DNA of 64,000 nucleotides from Chitinivorax tropicus (GTDB lineage: Bacteria; Pseudomonadota; Gammaproteobacteria; Burkholderiales; SCOH01), in contig NZ_JACHHY010000016.1 of the NCBI RefSeq assembly GCF_014202905.1, positions 61,113 through 125,112 of the forward strand, written 5' to 3'. The number at the start of each line of letters is the position of its first letter. The stretch's first letter is position 1. This document shows, one piece after another, positions 30,128 through 39,639 of this stretch. The translations under genes were made by a program, and so were the position numbers. A model generated the notes under the pieces. That model made no database searches, was not told the origin of the DNA, and saw only the letters and a program-made list of their open reading frames with translations.

Positions 30128-30724
30128 ACTCTCCTAATCGCGAGTTGGCTGCATGCAGGTGCTGCCTTTGGGAGACAAGCATTTGTTTGGGCAGCCGTGT
30201 TTCTTGGAATTTTCGGTTTGTAGTGCCGTATTTTTCGGCAATTTGTTGTTTAACTACGTACTTTAAAGCGGGCGTTTACACCCTTGTATCAGTAATAACC
30301 CTAATGTGGGTGTTGGGCGTCTTGCGTGGGTGAGCAAGGGCAATTCCATTTTAGAAAGAAGGAACTTAGCCAAATGGTAAAGTCAGGAAGCCTTGTTTGA
30401 TACCATGGAGCGGAGTATTTGAAGCTGTACTTTGATAAGTAAAATTACATGATTGGACTACATGTGTGAGCAAGCAACTATATGTACCTGTTGGCGTTGT
30501 GGTCAGCGTGTGGGATGAAGGTGTGGAGAATGTAGGGGAGATTGGTGCCCGGGTTTCGGACCCACCGGGCCGAGGTCACGCTTGGTGTGGAACCTATCCC
30601 CATGCATTCGTCAGTGCATGGGGATAGGCTCTGGAGCGACAAGACAGCCACATCGGCAGTCTAATCACGTCCATTTGATCTGCGTGGCGCGGAATGTAGC
30701 AGGCCAAGATGACAACACAGTGAC
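30128..30724. other. Intergenic region with strong hairpins
   Basis: No gene is supported in these 597 bp. The part next to ppc presumably holds its promoter. Two GC-rich inverted repeats occur close together: GCCCGGGT / ACCC-acc-GGGC at 30547-30570, and a 14-bp perfect pair at 30593-30628 described separately. Confidence 0.6.
30593..30628. repeat. 14-bp perfect inverted repeat
   Basis: CCTATCCCCATGCA (30593-30606) is exactly complementary to TGCATGGGGATAGG (30615-30628) across an 8-base loop. No T-tract follows on either side, so it is not a standard terminator, although it lies about 100 bp past the lipoprotein gene stop on that strand. Confidence 0.8.
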
Positions 30725-31414
30725 TTATTGGGCAACAGATGCCTGGGCCAAGTCCAGTAGTTGTTTTTCCATGATGCCCGAAGACACGCAGCGAGTTGGT
30801 GCACGAGCAAAGGCGGCCCCACGACCGGATCTGAACATCAGTGCATCCTTGACCTTGATCGGGTCGCTGTCAGGGGCTGTGGCGATCTGCTCGCGTGACA
30901 AGCGATAGGTGATACGCACCGAGACGGTCGTAGTTGCGTTGCTACGGGGGGTCAAACTGATGACGGCTTCGCCCCGGCCATTCAGCTTGCGGGTGACCTC
31001 GTAGGTGCGGCCTTTGACATTGAGTTGATACTGCTGCTGCGGGCTTGCACCCGGGAAGCGCAATGTATCGCCATCCAAACCGGGCACCTCGATCTGGCCG
31101 CAATCGATATAGTGGCTGGGGTCTGCGAAAGGTAGGATCAATGCAATGCGATTGGCCGCTGTCTGTTTGACGTTTTTATAGCTTTTCTCACGATTGAGGC
31201 TGATCAACATCTGTTTCATGACCGTTGTCGGCGGCGCCTTGACTGCGCGTGCTGTGACAACAGGAATGCTGGCCGGGCCCTGGTTGGTGGGTGGGGCGGG
31301 CTGTGGGGGAGGTTCTTTTTCCTCGATGGTGACCGAGGGTGGAGGAACGGGCGTGCTACATGCCGACAGCAACAGGGCTGCCAGTACAAGGGTTATTGAA
31401 ATCTTGTAAGACAT
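30725..31414 (-). CDS. Lipoprotein of unknown function
   Basis: The 229-residue protein has a lipoprotein signal (ALLLSAC, lipidated Cys near 19) followed by a Pro-rich, charged linker (about 22-45). A folded beta-rich domain follows, with two Cys (DCGQIEV and RCVSS) that could pair in the periplasm. I do not recognise the family. The architecture suggests an outer-membrane lipoprotein projecting from the membrane on a flexible linker. The ATG at 31414 directly begins the signal peptide. It is divergent from the Mpo1-like gene. Confidence 0.75.
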   Translation of the reverse strand: MSYKISITLVLAALLLSACSTPVPPPSVTIEEKEPPPQPAPPTNQGPASIPVVTARAVKAPPTTVMKQMLISLNREKSYKNVKQTAANRIALILPFADPSHYIDCGQIEVPGLDGDTLRFPGASPQQQYQLNVKGRTYEVTRKLNGRGEAVISLTPRSNATTTVSVRITYRLSREQIATAPDSDPIKVKDALMFRSGRGAAFARAPTRCVSSGIMEKQLLDLAQASVAQ

Positions 31415-31588
31415 TGGGGCTTTAACCTGCGTAAAAGGGGCTTACGCCACGAGTCATGAACATGCAATAGGCATCGATTGTACTTGAATGCGGATGACAT
31501 GGGGCATTTCAGGCCAACCGTTTTTACGCCGTACCTGCTTTATACAATAGTGTGCTAATTTGTTTTTGACAGCGACGTTGCAAAGGGC

Positions 31589-31897
31589 ATGATGATGGAA
31601 CGCTTTTCCAGTTTCACCACGTTTTATCCGTACTATTTGAATGAGCACCGCCATCCGACCTGCCGTCGCCTGCATTTCATTGGCAGTACGCTGGTGCTGT
31701 TGGCGGTACTCTGCGCAGTATGCACCGGTAACATGGGGTGGTTGATGTGGGCCCCGGTTATGGGTTATGGCTTTGCCTGGTTAGGCCATTTTGGCTTCGA
31801 GAAGAATCGACCGGCTACGTTCCGGTTTCCACTGTACAGCCTCATGGGGGACTGGGTGATGTATTGGCAGATGTTGACTGGGCGGATACCGTTCTGA
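31589..31897 (+). CDS. Mpo1-like / DUF962 membrane protein
   Basis: The 102-residue protein with two or three membrane helices matches the DUF962 family related to yeast Mpo1. The motif block is YLNEHRHPTCRRLHFIGS, with further His and Glu in GHFGFEKNRPATFRFP and YSLMGDWVM. Mpo1 is an Fe2+-dependent dioxygenase in 2-hydroxy fatty acid alpha-oxidation; whether bacterial short forms share this is unknown. Three consecutive ATG codons mark the start (31589, 31592, 31595). Confidence 0.85.
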   Translation: MMMERFSSFTTFYPYYLNEHRHPTCRRLHFIGSTLVLLAVLCAVCTGNMGWLMWAPVMGYGFAWLGHFGFEKNRPATFRFPLYSLMGDWVMYWQMLTGRIPF

Positions 31898-31918
31898 CAA
31901 CGGTTGTGTCCCACCCAT

Positions 31919-31953
31919 GCAAAAAGGGGCCATTGCGGCCCCTTGTCATTTTC
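31919..31953. terminator. Bidirectional terminator between DUF962 gene and hslU
   Basis: The stem AAGGGGCC / GGCCCCTT (31924-31943) has TTGTCATTTT on the plus side and CTTTTTTGC on the minus side, so it serves both convergent genes. Confidence 0.85.
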
Positions 31954-31966
31954 AGTCTGTCTGCGA

Positions 31967-33310
31967 TCACAGCACGTAACGGGCCAGATCCTCACTTTGT
32001 GACAACACCCCTAGCCGTTCGTTGACATAGTGGGCATCGATATCGACAGTGCCATTGATATGATTGCCTGCTTCGAATGAGATCTGTTCCAGCAACTTTT
32101 CGATGACGGTATACAGACGCCGTGCCCCGATGTTTTCCGTCTTCTCGTTGACGGTGTAGGCAATCTCGGCCAAACGATGAATGGCATCATCGGTAAAGTT
32201 CAAGATGACATTCTCGGTGGCCAGCAATGCTTCATATTGCTTGGTCAGACACGCATCCGTGCTGGTTAGGATCTGCTTGAAATCCTCAACAGACAACGAA
32301 TTCAGCTCGACCCGAATCGGGAAGCGGCCTTGCAGCTCGGGGATCAGGTCGGATGGCTTGGAGAGATGGAAAGCACCACTGGCGATGAACAGGATGTGAT
32401 CGGTTTTGATCATGCCGTATTTGGTTGAGATGGTCGTGCCCTCAACCAGCGGCAGCAAATCACGTTGCACGCCTTGGCGTGATACTTCACCACTTTGACC
32501 TTCACTGCGACTGGTGATTTTGTCGATCTCGTCCAGAAAGACAATGCCGTTCTGCTCGACACTTTGTAAGGCGCGGGTCTTGATTTCCTCTTCATTGACC
32601 AGCTTCAACGCTTCTTCGTCCGTCAGCAGTTTCATGGCCTCGGGAATCTTCAGCTTGCGAGTCTTCTTCCGCTGATTGCCCATGTTCTGGAACATGCCCT
32701 GGATCTGGCTGGTCAGCTCTTCCATACCAGGTGGGGCGAAGATTTCCATATTGGCGGCGGGCAGTGCGACTTCTATTTCGATTTCCTTGTCATCCAGCTT
32801 GCCTTCCCGCAGCATTTTGCGGAATTTCTGACGGGTTGCGGAATCTTCGCTGGGCTCGGTATTGGTGGCTTCTCCGCCAAAACCAAATGGGCGCGCAGGT
32901 GGCAACAACGCATCCAGCACACGTTCCTCGGCCAGATCCTCGGCGCGGTGGCGGACTTTCTTGGCATCTGCTTCACGGGTCTGCTTGATGGAAATCTCGA
33001 TCAGATCACGAATGATGGAATCGACATCCCGGCCCACGTAGCCGACTTCAGTGAATTTGGTGGCTTCCACCTTGATGAAGGGCGCGTCGGCCAGCTTGGC
33101 CAACCGGCGGGCGATCTCGGTTTTGCCTACGCCAGTCGGCCCGATCATGAGGATATTCTTGGGCGTGATCTCCTGCCGGAGCGGATCAGCAACCTGTTGT
33201 CGGCGCCAACGGTTGCGTAGCGCGATTGCAACGGCTTTCTTGGCGTCTTGCTGGCCAATGATGTGCTTATCCAGCTCGTGAACGATTTCTTGCGGCGTCA
33301 TTTGGGTCAT
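31967..33310 (-). CDS. hslU: HslU ATPase of the HslVU protease
   Basis: The 447-residue AAA+ unfoldase feeds substrates to HslV. It starts [20 protein letters not shown], has Walker [10 protein letters not shown] near 60, the I-domain, Walker [10 protein letters not shown], and the C-terminus ending ...EDLARYVL that inserts into HslV. ATG 33310 is used; an upstream TTG would add six residues. It follows hslV on the same transcript, 41 bases apart. Confidence 0.97.
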   Translation of the reverse strand: MTQMTPQEIVHELDKHIIGQQDAKKAVAIALRNRWRRQQVADPLRQEITPKNILMIGPTGVGKTEIARRLAKLADAPFIKVEATKFTEVGYVGRDVDSIIRDLIEISIKQTREADAKKVRHRAEDLAEERVLDALLPPARPFGFGGEATNTEPSEDSATRQKFRKMLREGKLDDKEIEIEVALPAANMEIFAPPGMEELTSQIQGMFQNMGNQRKKTRKLKIPEAMKLLTDEEALKLVNEEEIKTRALQSVEQNGIVFLDEIDKITSRSEGQSGEVSRQGVQRDLLPLVEGTTISTKYGMIKTDHILFIASGAFHLSKPSDLIPELQGRFPIRVELNSLSVEDFKQILTSTDACLTKQYEALLATENVILNFTDDAIHRLAEIAYTVNEKTENIGARRLYTVIEKLLEQISFEAGNHINGTVDIDAHYVNERLGVLSQSEDLARYVL

Positions 33311-33351
33311 GCTGCGTTTCCCGTGCAATGTGTAACGTGCTGAAGGCCCAA

Positions 33352-33888
33352 TCAGCCCAGCGTCTCGATCAGATGATTGTGGTTGGTGTAGATGCAGATA
33401 TCACCTGCGATCGTCAGTGATTTCTTGACGATGTCTGCCGGGGGCAACTCGGTGTTCTGATACAACGCGAGTGCGGCAGCCTGTGCAAAGGCACCACCAC
33501 TGCCGATGGCAGCAATGCCCTGCTCTGGCTCAAGCACATCGCCGTTGCCGGTGATGACCAAGGTGCTATGGATATCGGCCACAATAAGCATGGCTTCCAG
33601 GCGTCGGAGCATACGATCTGTCCGCCAGTCTTTGGCCAATTCGACGGCGCTACGAACCAGATGGCCCTGATGCTTTTCCAGTTTCGCTTCAAAACGTTCA
33701 AACAGTGTGAATGCGTCTGCTGTGCCGCCAGCAAAGCCTGCCAGCACCTTTTCCTGATACAGGCGACGTACTTTACGTGCGGTGGCTTTGATGACGATGT
33801 TGCCCAGGGTAACCTGGCCATCACCACCCAGTGCGACCTGATTGCCACGGCGAACCGAAACGATGGTGGTGCCGTCGAATTGTTGCAT
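33352..33888 (-). CDS. hslV: HslV peptidase of the HslVU protease
   Basis: The 178-residue proteasome-beta-like peptidase has the mature N-terminus [24 protein letters not shown] preceded by a short MQQFDG propeptide. The Thr after the Gly would be the catalytic nucleophile after processing. This propeptide form is usual in betaproteobacteria, unlike E. coli where Thr follows the initiator Met. A clear AAGGAA ribosome-binding site lies upstream. It is the first gene of the hslVU pair. Confidence 0.97.
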   Translation of the reverse strand: MQQFDGTTIVSVRRGNQVALGGDGQVTLGNIVIKATARKVRRLYQEKVLAGFAGGTADAFTLFERFEAKLEKHQGHLVRSAVELAKDWRTDRMLRRLEAMLIVADIHSTLVITGNGDVLEPEQGIAAIGSGGAFAQAAALALYQNTELPPADIVKKSLTIAGDICIYTNHNHLIETLG

Positions 33889-34054
33889 GTTGCTTTCCTT
33901 GTACTCAGGCCCGGTTCGTCCGGGCGAATAAACAGGAAATGGGGTGAATTTCAGGCATTACAAGCCCCCTTTTATACAAAACGGAGCTGGGGAGATGGAG
34001 GAAAGTGCAGGAGAAGGACCAGACAGGTGTGCAGCCTGCCCGATCAAATATCGA

Positions 34055-35236
34055 TCATTTACGACGCCGGACCATGACCAGGTCATTGATGCCCATAATG
34101 CGGAACAATGCGAATACCAGTGCGTTGACATGGTCGAACACAACCGGCTTACCTGCAGATACCATGGGAATCAACGTGTTCAGCAGATTGCCCGCAGAGA
34201 TGAAATCGACTCGACTCAAATCAGTGGCGTCGACCAGCACTTGACTGTGGGCGTGCGCAAAATCCGCCAACTCGCGTAGTTGACCTGCATGGCGGTCTGT
34301 CAGGGCACCATGCATATAAAACACATCCGCGGACTGTTGTACGGCGGGCTCTGGCACCGCTTCTTCTTCCGCTTCTTCCAGCGTCATGCCCGGCAGTGAT
34401 GAGCCTTCCCATGAGGGGGGGGAGACTTCATAGGTCACAGCGTAGTCCACAGCCAGATTCTCGAAGGTTTCCTGCTGACCTTGCGCCAGATAGATTTCCA
34501 GCAACAGCAGCCAATAAGGGACTTCGTCATCGATCTTCCGCATCATTTCGATATGTTGATGCAACCACTCTGTCAATCTGCTGCCACCGACCAGTTGAAC
34601 CGGGACATTCTTCTTGCGGCAGGCTTGTAGGCATTTCAGCAGCTGTTGTGCAGAGCCTGGTTCCAAAGACCCAAACTTGCCGAAATCAAGGCGGATTTTT
34701 TCACCCTTGCCGATAAGACCTTCCAATTCGACAACGTGAGCACTGCACGCCTCGGTATGACCCGAAAAAGGTACATAGTTGCTGCGGGTGGGCTCGGCTG
34801 GTTTGGTTGGCGTGGGTGCTTGGGCTTCTCGCCAGATCGGGGCTGTGCGTTCGAAACGGATGACGTACTTGATTGCCAACTCGTCGAATTCAGTCCGGAG
34901 GCCGCATTGCTGATAGAGCTCGAACAGAAGCAGCCAGGGTTCTTCAGTCTGAGCCTGTGGGTGGTTGCCGAGATAGTTTTCCAGCAAGTCAACCGCTGTA
35001 TCTGTCTGTTCATTGGCGTACAGAATGGCAGCTTCTTCCACCTCGGGCTGTATATCAGCGCCGCTGTCGTTGACCTCGATGACGGCTGAGCCAAGCGTAT
35101 GGCCATCCATCGTATCAGGCCCCGGATCAGCAATGGGTTTTTCCCCTGCCGGTTGCGCACCTGCGGGTTGTTTATAGGTGGGCTGCTGTTGCAGCTCTTC
35201 AGCTTGGTCTTTTTTCTTGAAGAAAGAAAATACCAC
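34055..35236 (-). CDS. STAS-domain protein with tandem repeated architecture
   Basis: The 393-residue cytoplasmic protein starts with a basic FFKKK stretch and a Pro/Gln-rich linker. Two similar units follow. The first has a helical stretch (EEPWLLLFELYQQCGLRTEFDELAIKYVIRFE) and a beta/alpha STAS-like domain (VVELEGLIGKGEKIRLDFGKFGSLEPGSAQQLL). The second repeats it (VPYWLLLLEIYLAQGQQETFENLAVDYAVTYE, then VLVDATDLSRVDFISAGNLL). The Ser equivalent to a phosphorylated STAS Ser is in ISAG. STAS domains mediate signalling contacts; the partner is unknown. It lies upstream of hslV on the same strand, 166 bp away. Confidence 0.8.
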   Translation of the reverse strand: MVFSFFKKKDQAEELQQQPTYKQPAGAQPAGEKPIADPGPDTMDGHTLGSAVIEVNDSGADIQPEVEEAAILYANEQTDTAVDLLENYLGNHPQAQTEEPWLLLFELYQQCGLRTEFDELAIKYVIRFERTAPIWREAQAPTPTKPAEPTRSNYVPFSGHTEACSAHVVELEGLIGKGEKIRLDFGKFGSLEPGSAQQLLKCLQACRKKNVPVQLVGGSRLTEWLHQHIEMMRKIDDEVPYWLLLLEIYLAQGQQETFENLAVDYAVTYEVSPPSWEGSSLPGMTLEEAEEEAVPEPAVQQSADVFYMHGALTDRHAGQLRELADFAHAHSQVLVDATDLSRVDFISAGNLLNTLIPMVSAGKPVVFDHVNALVFALFRIMGINDLVMVRRRK

Positions 35237-35559
35237 GGGGCGACGCTCAAAAAGTGGGTTGTACGTCAGCTATCACAGGGCTGATACGTAGGTATCAATC
35301 AAGGTATAGCTCAACATCTCGATACCGATCAACTTTCGGTTTGGCCAGATGAACGGTTTATTCATTTGGGATTGTACGCGATGCCACGGTTATCGCACAG
35401 CCCCAACCGGCATGGCGGTTTGATTTTGCCATATATACTTGAGAGAAATAGGACAAATGGTCATCCAAAGCTGCCGCTTTCCATTTCGACTTGGCTGCAC
35501 AGGCGAAGCAGAAACCAAGCTGACGGTGTCACTTGTCAGCTTGGCTAGGGATGATGGCT
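35237..35559. other. Intergenic region
   Basis: These 323 bp between the DUF3299 gene stop and the STAS gene start hold no gene. The only clear element is the inverted repeat CCAAGCTGAC / GTCAGCTTGG (35515-35524 with 35535-35544), which probably terminates the DUF3299 transcript on the minus strand, though its T-tract is weak (GTTTCTGCTT). Confidence 0.6.
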
Positions 35560-36063
35560 TTACTTGGTTACAGCGGTGGCATCAACCAGACGGTAGAACA
35601 TCCCCATAGGGTCGTCTTTGAGCAGTGTCAATTTGCCAGTGATGATGACTGGATCGTAACTGAATTTGACAGGCTTGCTGGCTTTGACCTCAATGATCGA
35701 GTCTGGCCCGCCGGGCAAATGATATGCGCAGGTTGGTGGGGTTGAGCTCAATATGAAGTGTGATTGTTTTTCGTTCATGTCGAGTGGCAACATGAAGCCC
35801 TGCAATTTCACAACTTTGTTATTGAGGTCGGTGATCTGTTTGTCGAACACCGGGATAACCTTGTCGCCTTGTTGCTTTTGCTCAATCTTGGCCAGGGTTT
35901 TCCAGCTGACCACGCCATCGATTTCCTTCAGCTGCTGCAGATTGGTCGGCTGGCCGGGTAGCGGGGCATGGGCGCCACTCTGAGCATCTGGTGGTGGCGC
36001 AGCCATGGCGCAGGTGGCCGATAAACCTACTATGGCCAATGAGAGTCGGATAGCTTTCAACAT
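35560..36063 (-). CDS. DUF3299 periplasmic protein
   Basis: The 167-residue protein has a signal peptide (MLKAIRLSLAIVGLSATCAMA) and a DUF3299 domain: FMLPLDMNEKQSHFILSSTPPTCAYHLPGGPDS, then PVIITGKLTLLKDDP. The conserved Cys lies in PTCAYHLPGG. The function of DUF3299 is not known; the family recurs beside MacB-like ABC transporters in zinc-responsive loci. ATG 36063 is preceded by AGAGGTG at ideal spacing, so two earlier in-frame ATGs were rejected. It is last in the cobW-ABC array. Confidence 0.85.
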   Translation of the reverse strand: MLKAIRLSLAIVGLSATCAMAAPPPDAQSGAHAPLPGQPTNLQQLKEIDGVVSWKTLAKIEQKQQGDKVIPVFDKQITDLNNKVVKLQGFMLPLDMNEKQSHFILSSTPPTCAYHLPGGPDSIIEVKASKPVKFSYDPVIITGKLTLLKDDPMGMFYRLVDATAVTK

Positions 36064-36141
36064 GTTCACCTCTGCGTGTTTCATTTCCTTGCAAGCGTAC
36101 GCGTTCGGCGTGAGTTGAACAAGGCCCTTATGCATATGGAA

Positions 36142-36405
36142 TTATTTGCGTGGTTCCAATGTCATTGGATCGAGTGTCAGCTCAAAACGCTTGCCATCTT
36201 TGCTTTTACCACGGAATTCGTAGCATTTGTGGTGTACTTCAGCAGCTTTGATGGTATTGCCCATGTCTTCGACTTTTTTGGCGGCAGCAGAGAAAGGCTG
36301 CCACTTGCTCTCCGGCTCTTTGGTGCAGGGTGTGTGATCATGATCCGCAGCAAGGGTGATTTGCATGGGAATGATCATGGTTGCGATGGCGAGAACGACT
36401 TTCAT
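36142..36405 (-). CDS. Small PepSY-type periplasmic protein
   Basis: The 87-residue secreted protein has a signal peptide ending near LAADHDH and one PepSY-like domain ending YEFRGKSKDGKRFELTLDPMTLEP. The mature N-terminus starts DHDHTPC, a His/Asp/Cys cluster that could bind a metal. ATG 36405 follows AGGAGA. It sits between the ABC permease and the DUF3299 gene, with a terminator hairpin just before it, so it may have its own promoter or depend on read-through. Confidence 0.8.
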   Translation of the reverse strand: MKVVLAIATMIIPMQITLAADHDHTPCTKEPESKWQPFSAAAKKVEDMGNTIKAAEVHHKCYEFRGKSKDGKRFELTLDPMTLEPRK

Positions 36406-36425
36406 ATTGAGGCTTCTCCTAAGAA

Positions 36426-36456
36426 TAAAAAAAAGCCTGCTCAAGAAGAGCAGGCT
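36426..36456 (-). terminator. Intra-array terminator after the ABC permease gene
   Basis: The 9-bp stem AGCCTGCTC / GAGCAGGCT (36434-36442 with 36448-36456) is followed on the minus strand by nine T. It sits 9 bases past the permease stop and 30 bases before the PepSY gene's ribosome-binding site region, which would lower downstream expression. Confidence 0.9.
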
Positions 36457-36464
36457 CAAAGGGG

Positions 36465-37667
36465 CTAGCTGTCTGTTAGAGTGCGAGCCACATCTGTTCT
36501 GTATGCTGCAATTGCGGGGATGATGGCGGCCAATGTGCCTACCCCCAGTGCGCCGGCGATCAACAACCATTCCGCGTGGAGCCAGATATGGCCGGTCAGG
36601 CCCAGGCTTTGTGCTGGGCCGAGCCAGGTTGCCAATCCTTCTGTCAAGCCATGGCCCAAGCCCAGCCCGACCAACGCCGCCAGCCCTGCCAGCAGTAAGC
36701 CTTCCAGTAGGACGACCCAAAGCAGGCTGAATCGACCGGCACCTAGCATACGCATGACCGCAAGGTCATAGCGACGCTCACGCAAGGTGTTATAGAAGGC
36801 GACAAAGACCGATAAGGTGGCTGCGATGATCAATACCAGCGCGTTGGCCCGGTAGGCATCCAGGCCAAAGCCGATCAGGCTCCATAGGCGGGCAGATTCC
36901 ATGGCAGGGGCTGCAGCCTGCATCGAACTCTGGCTATTGATCACGCGGGGCATGATGGCGGCGGCCATCGGGCTTCGGTACTTGATCAGCAACGCGGTGA
37001 TTTCCTTGCCCGCATCTTCCTCGTCGTTGTCCTCGGTCGTGGCGGTGCTGCTTCCTTCGTGGGTATCCCAAACGCTTTGCACCGGGGTCAGAATCAGCTT
37101 ATCCAGCACTGTCCCGGTCTTTTGCAGGATACCAACGACCTGAAACGGGTTGTCATCATGTAAATCACCACCGGGTGCCAAACCGTGCGAGCTGGCGAAT
37201 TCCTGATCGAGTTTCAAACCGGTGGCTGCGGCAGCATCGGCCCCGACCACTACTTCCATCGAGGTTTTCCAGATGCGGCCTTGTGCGACCTTGGCTCCAT
37301 AGAGATCCAGATAGGATGGGTCAGTGCCGACAATGCGGATGCCGTGATAACTATCCCCCAGGGCAAGCGGGACGGCTTTGGCAACCATGGGGTTTTTGCG
37401 GAGCTTGTTTGCTTCGGTCAACGGAATGTTGCCGTTGGGCACGTCAGCATGATAGACGCTCGACAAAATCAGCTGCAGCGGGCTGCCTTTGGCCCCGACA
37501 ACCAGGTCGATTCCAGAGGCATCGGCCTGCAGACGTTGTTCCAGCTGAGATGAAAACAGCAACATCGCACTGATGGTGCCGATACCCAATGCCAACAGCA
37601 GCAGGTTGAGTATGGTCGTGAGCGGGCGGCCAACCAGATTGCGCCAGGCAAGATGCAGCAGGCTCAT
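36465..37667 (-). CDS. MacB/FtsX-type ABC transporter permease
   Basis: The 400-residue membrane protein has one N-terminal helix (TTILNLLLLALGIGTISAMLLF) and a large periplasmic MacB_PCD-like domain (about 40-265). Three C-terminal FtsX-type helices (about 270-395) follow. This is a mechanotransmission transporter, expected to work with a periplasmic partner and not to carry solutes through the membrane. The acidic stretch EDNDEEDAG in the periplasmic part is notable. It overlaps the ATPase gene by 4 bases. Confidence 0.88.
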   Translation of the reverse strand: MSLLHLAWRNLVGRPLTTILNLLLLALGIGTISAMLLFSSQLEQRLQADASGIDLVVGAKGSPLQLILSSVYHADVPNGNIPLTEANKLRKNPMVAKAVPLALGDSYHGIRIVGTDPSYLDLYGAKVAQGRIWKTSMEVVVGADAAAATGLKLDQEFASSHGLAPGGDLHDDNPFQVVGILQKTGTVLDKLILTPVQSVWDTHEGSSTATTEDNDEEDAGKEITALLIKYRSPMAAAIMPRVINSQSSMQAAAPAMESARLWSLIGFGLDAYRANALVLIIAATLSVFVAFYNTLRERRYDLAVMRMLGAGRFSLLWVVLLEGLLLAGLAALVGLGLGHGLTEGLATWLGPAQSLGLTGHIWLHAEWLLIAGALGVGTLAAIIPAIAAYRTDVARTLTDS

Positions 37668-38302
37668 GATTGCACCCCCAGTGTCAGCTGGTTGGCGATA
37701 CGATGTTTGACCCGGCTGTCATGCGTGGCGATCACCAGTGTGGCGGCACAAGCCCGGGCCGCATCCAGCAGCACATCCAGCGCGGCTTCTGCGGCTTGAT
37801 CATCTAGATTGGCAGTGGGCTCATCGGCCAGTAGCAGTTTGGGGGTATTCACCGTTGCCCGCGCAATGGCGGCACGCTGTTTCTGCCCTTGGCTGAGCGC
37901 ACCCGGGCGACGATTGGCGAGCGCCTCGATACCCAGTGATTTCAGTACATGATCGATGCGGACATCGTCCCGCTTTTGGCCTGCAAGCGTTTGGGCCAAT
38001 CGCAGGTTTTCGCGCACGGAAAGCAAGGGCAGCAGATGCAATTGTTGAGGGACAAAACCGATATGACGACCACGGAAATGATCCAGTGCGTGACCAGACA
38101 ATTGTTGTAACACCTGCCCGGCAATGCCGATCGTTCCTGCCCTGGGGGTGAGCAAACCCGCCAGCATGGCAACCAATGTGCTTTTCCCGCTACCTGAAGG
38201 GCCTAACAGTAAGGCGATATCTCCTTGTGATAATTGCCAATCTGGAAAACGAATAGGGCGTCCACCTGGATAGGTGAATTCGAGTTGTTGAATACTGAGC
38301 AA
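37664..38302 (-). CDS. ABC transporter ATP-binding protein (MacB/LolD-like)
   Basis: The 212-residue ATPase has Walker A GPSGSGKS near 35, a signature LSQGQKQR in place of LSGGQ, Walker B LLLADEPTAN, and the switch His in ATHDSR. It pairs with the FtsX-type permease encoded directly downstream. It starts 58 bases after the cobW stop on the same strand, so co-transcription with cobW is likely. Confidence 0.9.
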   Translation of the reverse strand: MLSIQQLEFTYPGGRPIRFPDWQLSQGDIALLLGPSGSGKSTLVAMLAGLLTPRAGTIGIAGQVLQQLSGHALDHFRGRHIGFVPQQLHLLPLLSVRENLRLAQTLAGQKRDDVRIDHVLKSLGIEALANRRPGALSQGQKQRAAIARATVNTPKLLLADEPTANLDDQAAEAALDVLLDAARACAATLVIATHDSRVKHRIANQLTLGVQS

Positions 38303-38359
38303 AGCAATGTTCTCCTCATCGATCCGGTTTCATAGCATGTGGCAAGCTGAATGCGGAGT

Positions 38360-39586
38360 CTAGCTCAGTTCAGTTTCTGCTTCATTGATGGTGTGCCATG
38401 CAGGGAACGGGTCGGGGAAGTGACACCAGCCACCCACCCCCAATGCCATTTCGGCCTCTGTCAACAGACAATCATCCAGCCGTTGGCGAATCGCTGATTC
38501 GTCCAACCCGATTCCAATGAACACCAGCTCCTGCCGCCGATCTCCGTAAGGCGTTTGCCAGCTGGCCTCAATCATGCACATATACTCCGGGTCTTCCGGC
38601 CAATCCGCCCGATCGACGGCAGCCCACCAAAGACCAGCGGCACCGTAACGCATGGCGCCACCTGCCTGGGACCAATTACCTGCAAAATCTGGCCGGTTGG
38701 CCAGCCAGAAAAAACCTTTGGAGCGTAAAACACCATCCCACTCCTGATGCAAACAGGCCCAGAAACGCTGTGGGTGAAACGGTCTGCGGGCCGTATAGCT
38801 GAAACTACTGATGCCATAAACCGTTGTTTCCGGCACATGCTCACCCCGTAACGCTTTCAGCCAACCTGGCGCCTGCGCAGCCCGGTCAAAGTCAAAACGC
38901 CCTGTATTCAAAAGCACATTGAGTGGCACTTGGCCAAATTGGCTTGGCACGATATGTGCGTCTGGATTCAACGTTCGCAGGATGGCGGTCAGGCGTGCTT
39001 GCTCATCGGCTGTCATCAGGTCCGTTTTGTTCAGAACCAGCACATCACAGAACTCGATCTGTTCGATCAGCAGCTCGACAATGCCACGCTCGTCCTCCTC
39101 GCCCATCGACTCGCCACGATCCGCCAACATGTCGGTACTGGTGTAATCCTTGAGGAAATTGTATCCATCAACCACCGTGACCATGGTATCCAGCCGCGCC
39201 ATATCGGACAAACAGACACCCTGAGCATCACGGAAGGTGAACGTCTCGGCCACCGGCATCGGTTCTGAAATCCCAGTGGATTCGATCAGCAGATAATCAA
39301 ACCGCCCTGCAGTTGCCAGTGTGCGTACTTCTTGGAGCAGATCCTCACGTAAGGTGCAGCAGATACAGCCGTTGCTCATTGCCACCATGCGTTCATCAGT
39401 ACGGGACAATTGCGCCCCACCCTCTTGCACCAGCGCGGCATCAATGTTGATCTCAGACATGTCGTTGACGATGACGGCCACACGCAAACCTTCACGATTG
39501 TTCAATACATGATTCAAGAGCGTGGTTTTACCGGCGCCCAAGAAGCCAGACAGCACGGTGACGGGCAGTTGTTTTGGCAAGGACAT
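38360..39586 (-). CDS. CobW/COG0523 family GTP-dependent metallochaperone
   Basis: The 408-residue GTPase has Walker [14 protein letters not shown] near 18, the metal-binding CICC motif (family CxCC), Walker B-type LLIESTGIS, and NKTD for guanine. A CobW C-terminal domain completes it. COG0523 proteins deliver metals, mostly zinc under starvation (ZigA/ZNG1-like). ATG 39586 follows AGAGGCT; upstream ATG-like extension was rejected because it runs through the operator. Two palindromes upstream and the downstream ABC transporter suggest zinc control. The metal is inferred. Confidence 0.88.
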   Translation of the reverse strand: MSLPKQLPVTVLSGFLGAGKTTLLNHVLNNREGLRVAVIVNDMSEINIDAALVQEGGAQLSRTDERMVAMSNGCICCTLREDLLQEVRTLATAGRFDYLLIESTGISEPMPVAETFTFRDAQGVCLSDMARLDTMVTVVDGYNFLKDYTSTDMLADRGESMGEEDERGIVELLIEQIEFCDVLVLNKTDLMTADEQARLTAILRTLNPDAHIVPSQFGQVPLNVLLNTGRFDFDRAAQAPGWLKALRGEHVPETTVYGISSFSYTARRPFHPQRFWACLHQEWDGVLRSKGFFWLANRPDFAGNWSQAGGAMRYGAAGLWWAAVDRADWPEDPEYMCMIEASWQTPYGDRRQELVFIGIGLDESAIRQRLDDCLLTEAEMALGVGGWCHFPDPFPAWHTINEAETELS

Positions 39587-39600
39587 AGTGAGCCTCTTTT

Positions 39601-39615
39601 TGCAACATGGTTGCA
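39601..39615. promoter_or_regulatory. Operator 1 upstream of the cobW gene
   Basis: TGCAACATGGTTGCA is an interrupted perfect palindrome (TGCAAC-N3-GTTGCA) 15 bases before the cobW start, overlapping the 5' untranslated region. It is repeated as operator 2. Its dyad layout is similar in size to Zur sites, but the bases differ from the known GTTAT-N-ATAAC type. Confidence 0.7.
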
Positions 39616-39639
39616 TTATGCCAATGAAAAGCTGTTAGA

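Noticed and set aside
30725..31414. Lipoprotein as a pilus or secretion-system pilotin
   Set aside because: Size and lipobox would fit, but there are no neighbouring secretion genes and no recognised pilotin motif.
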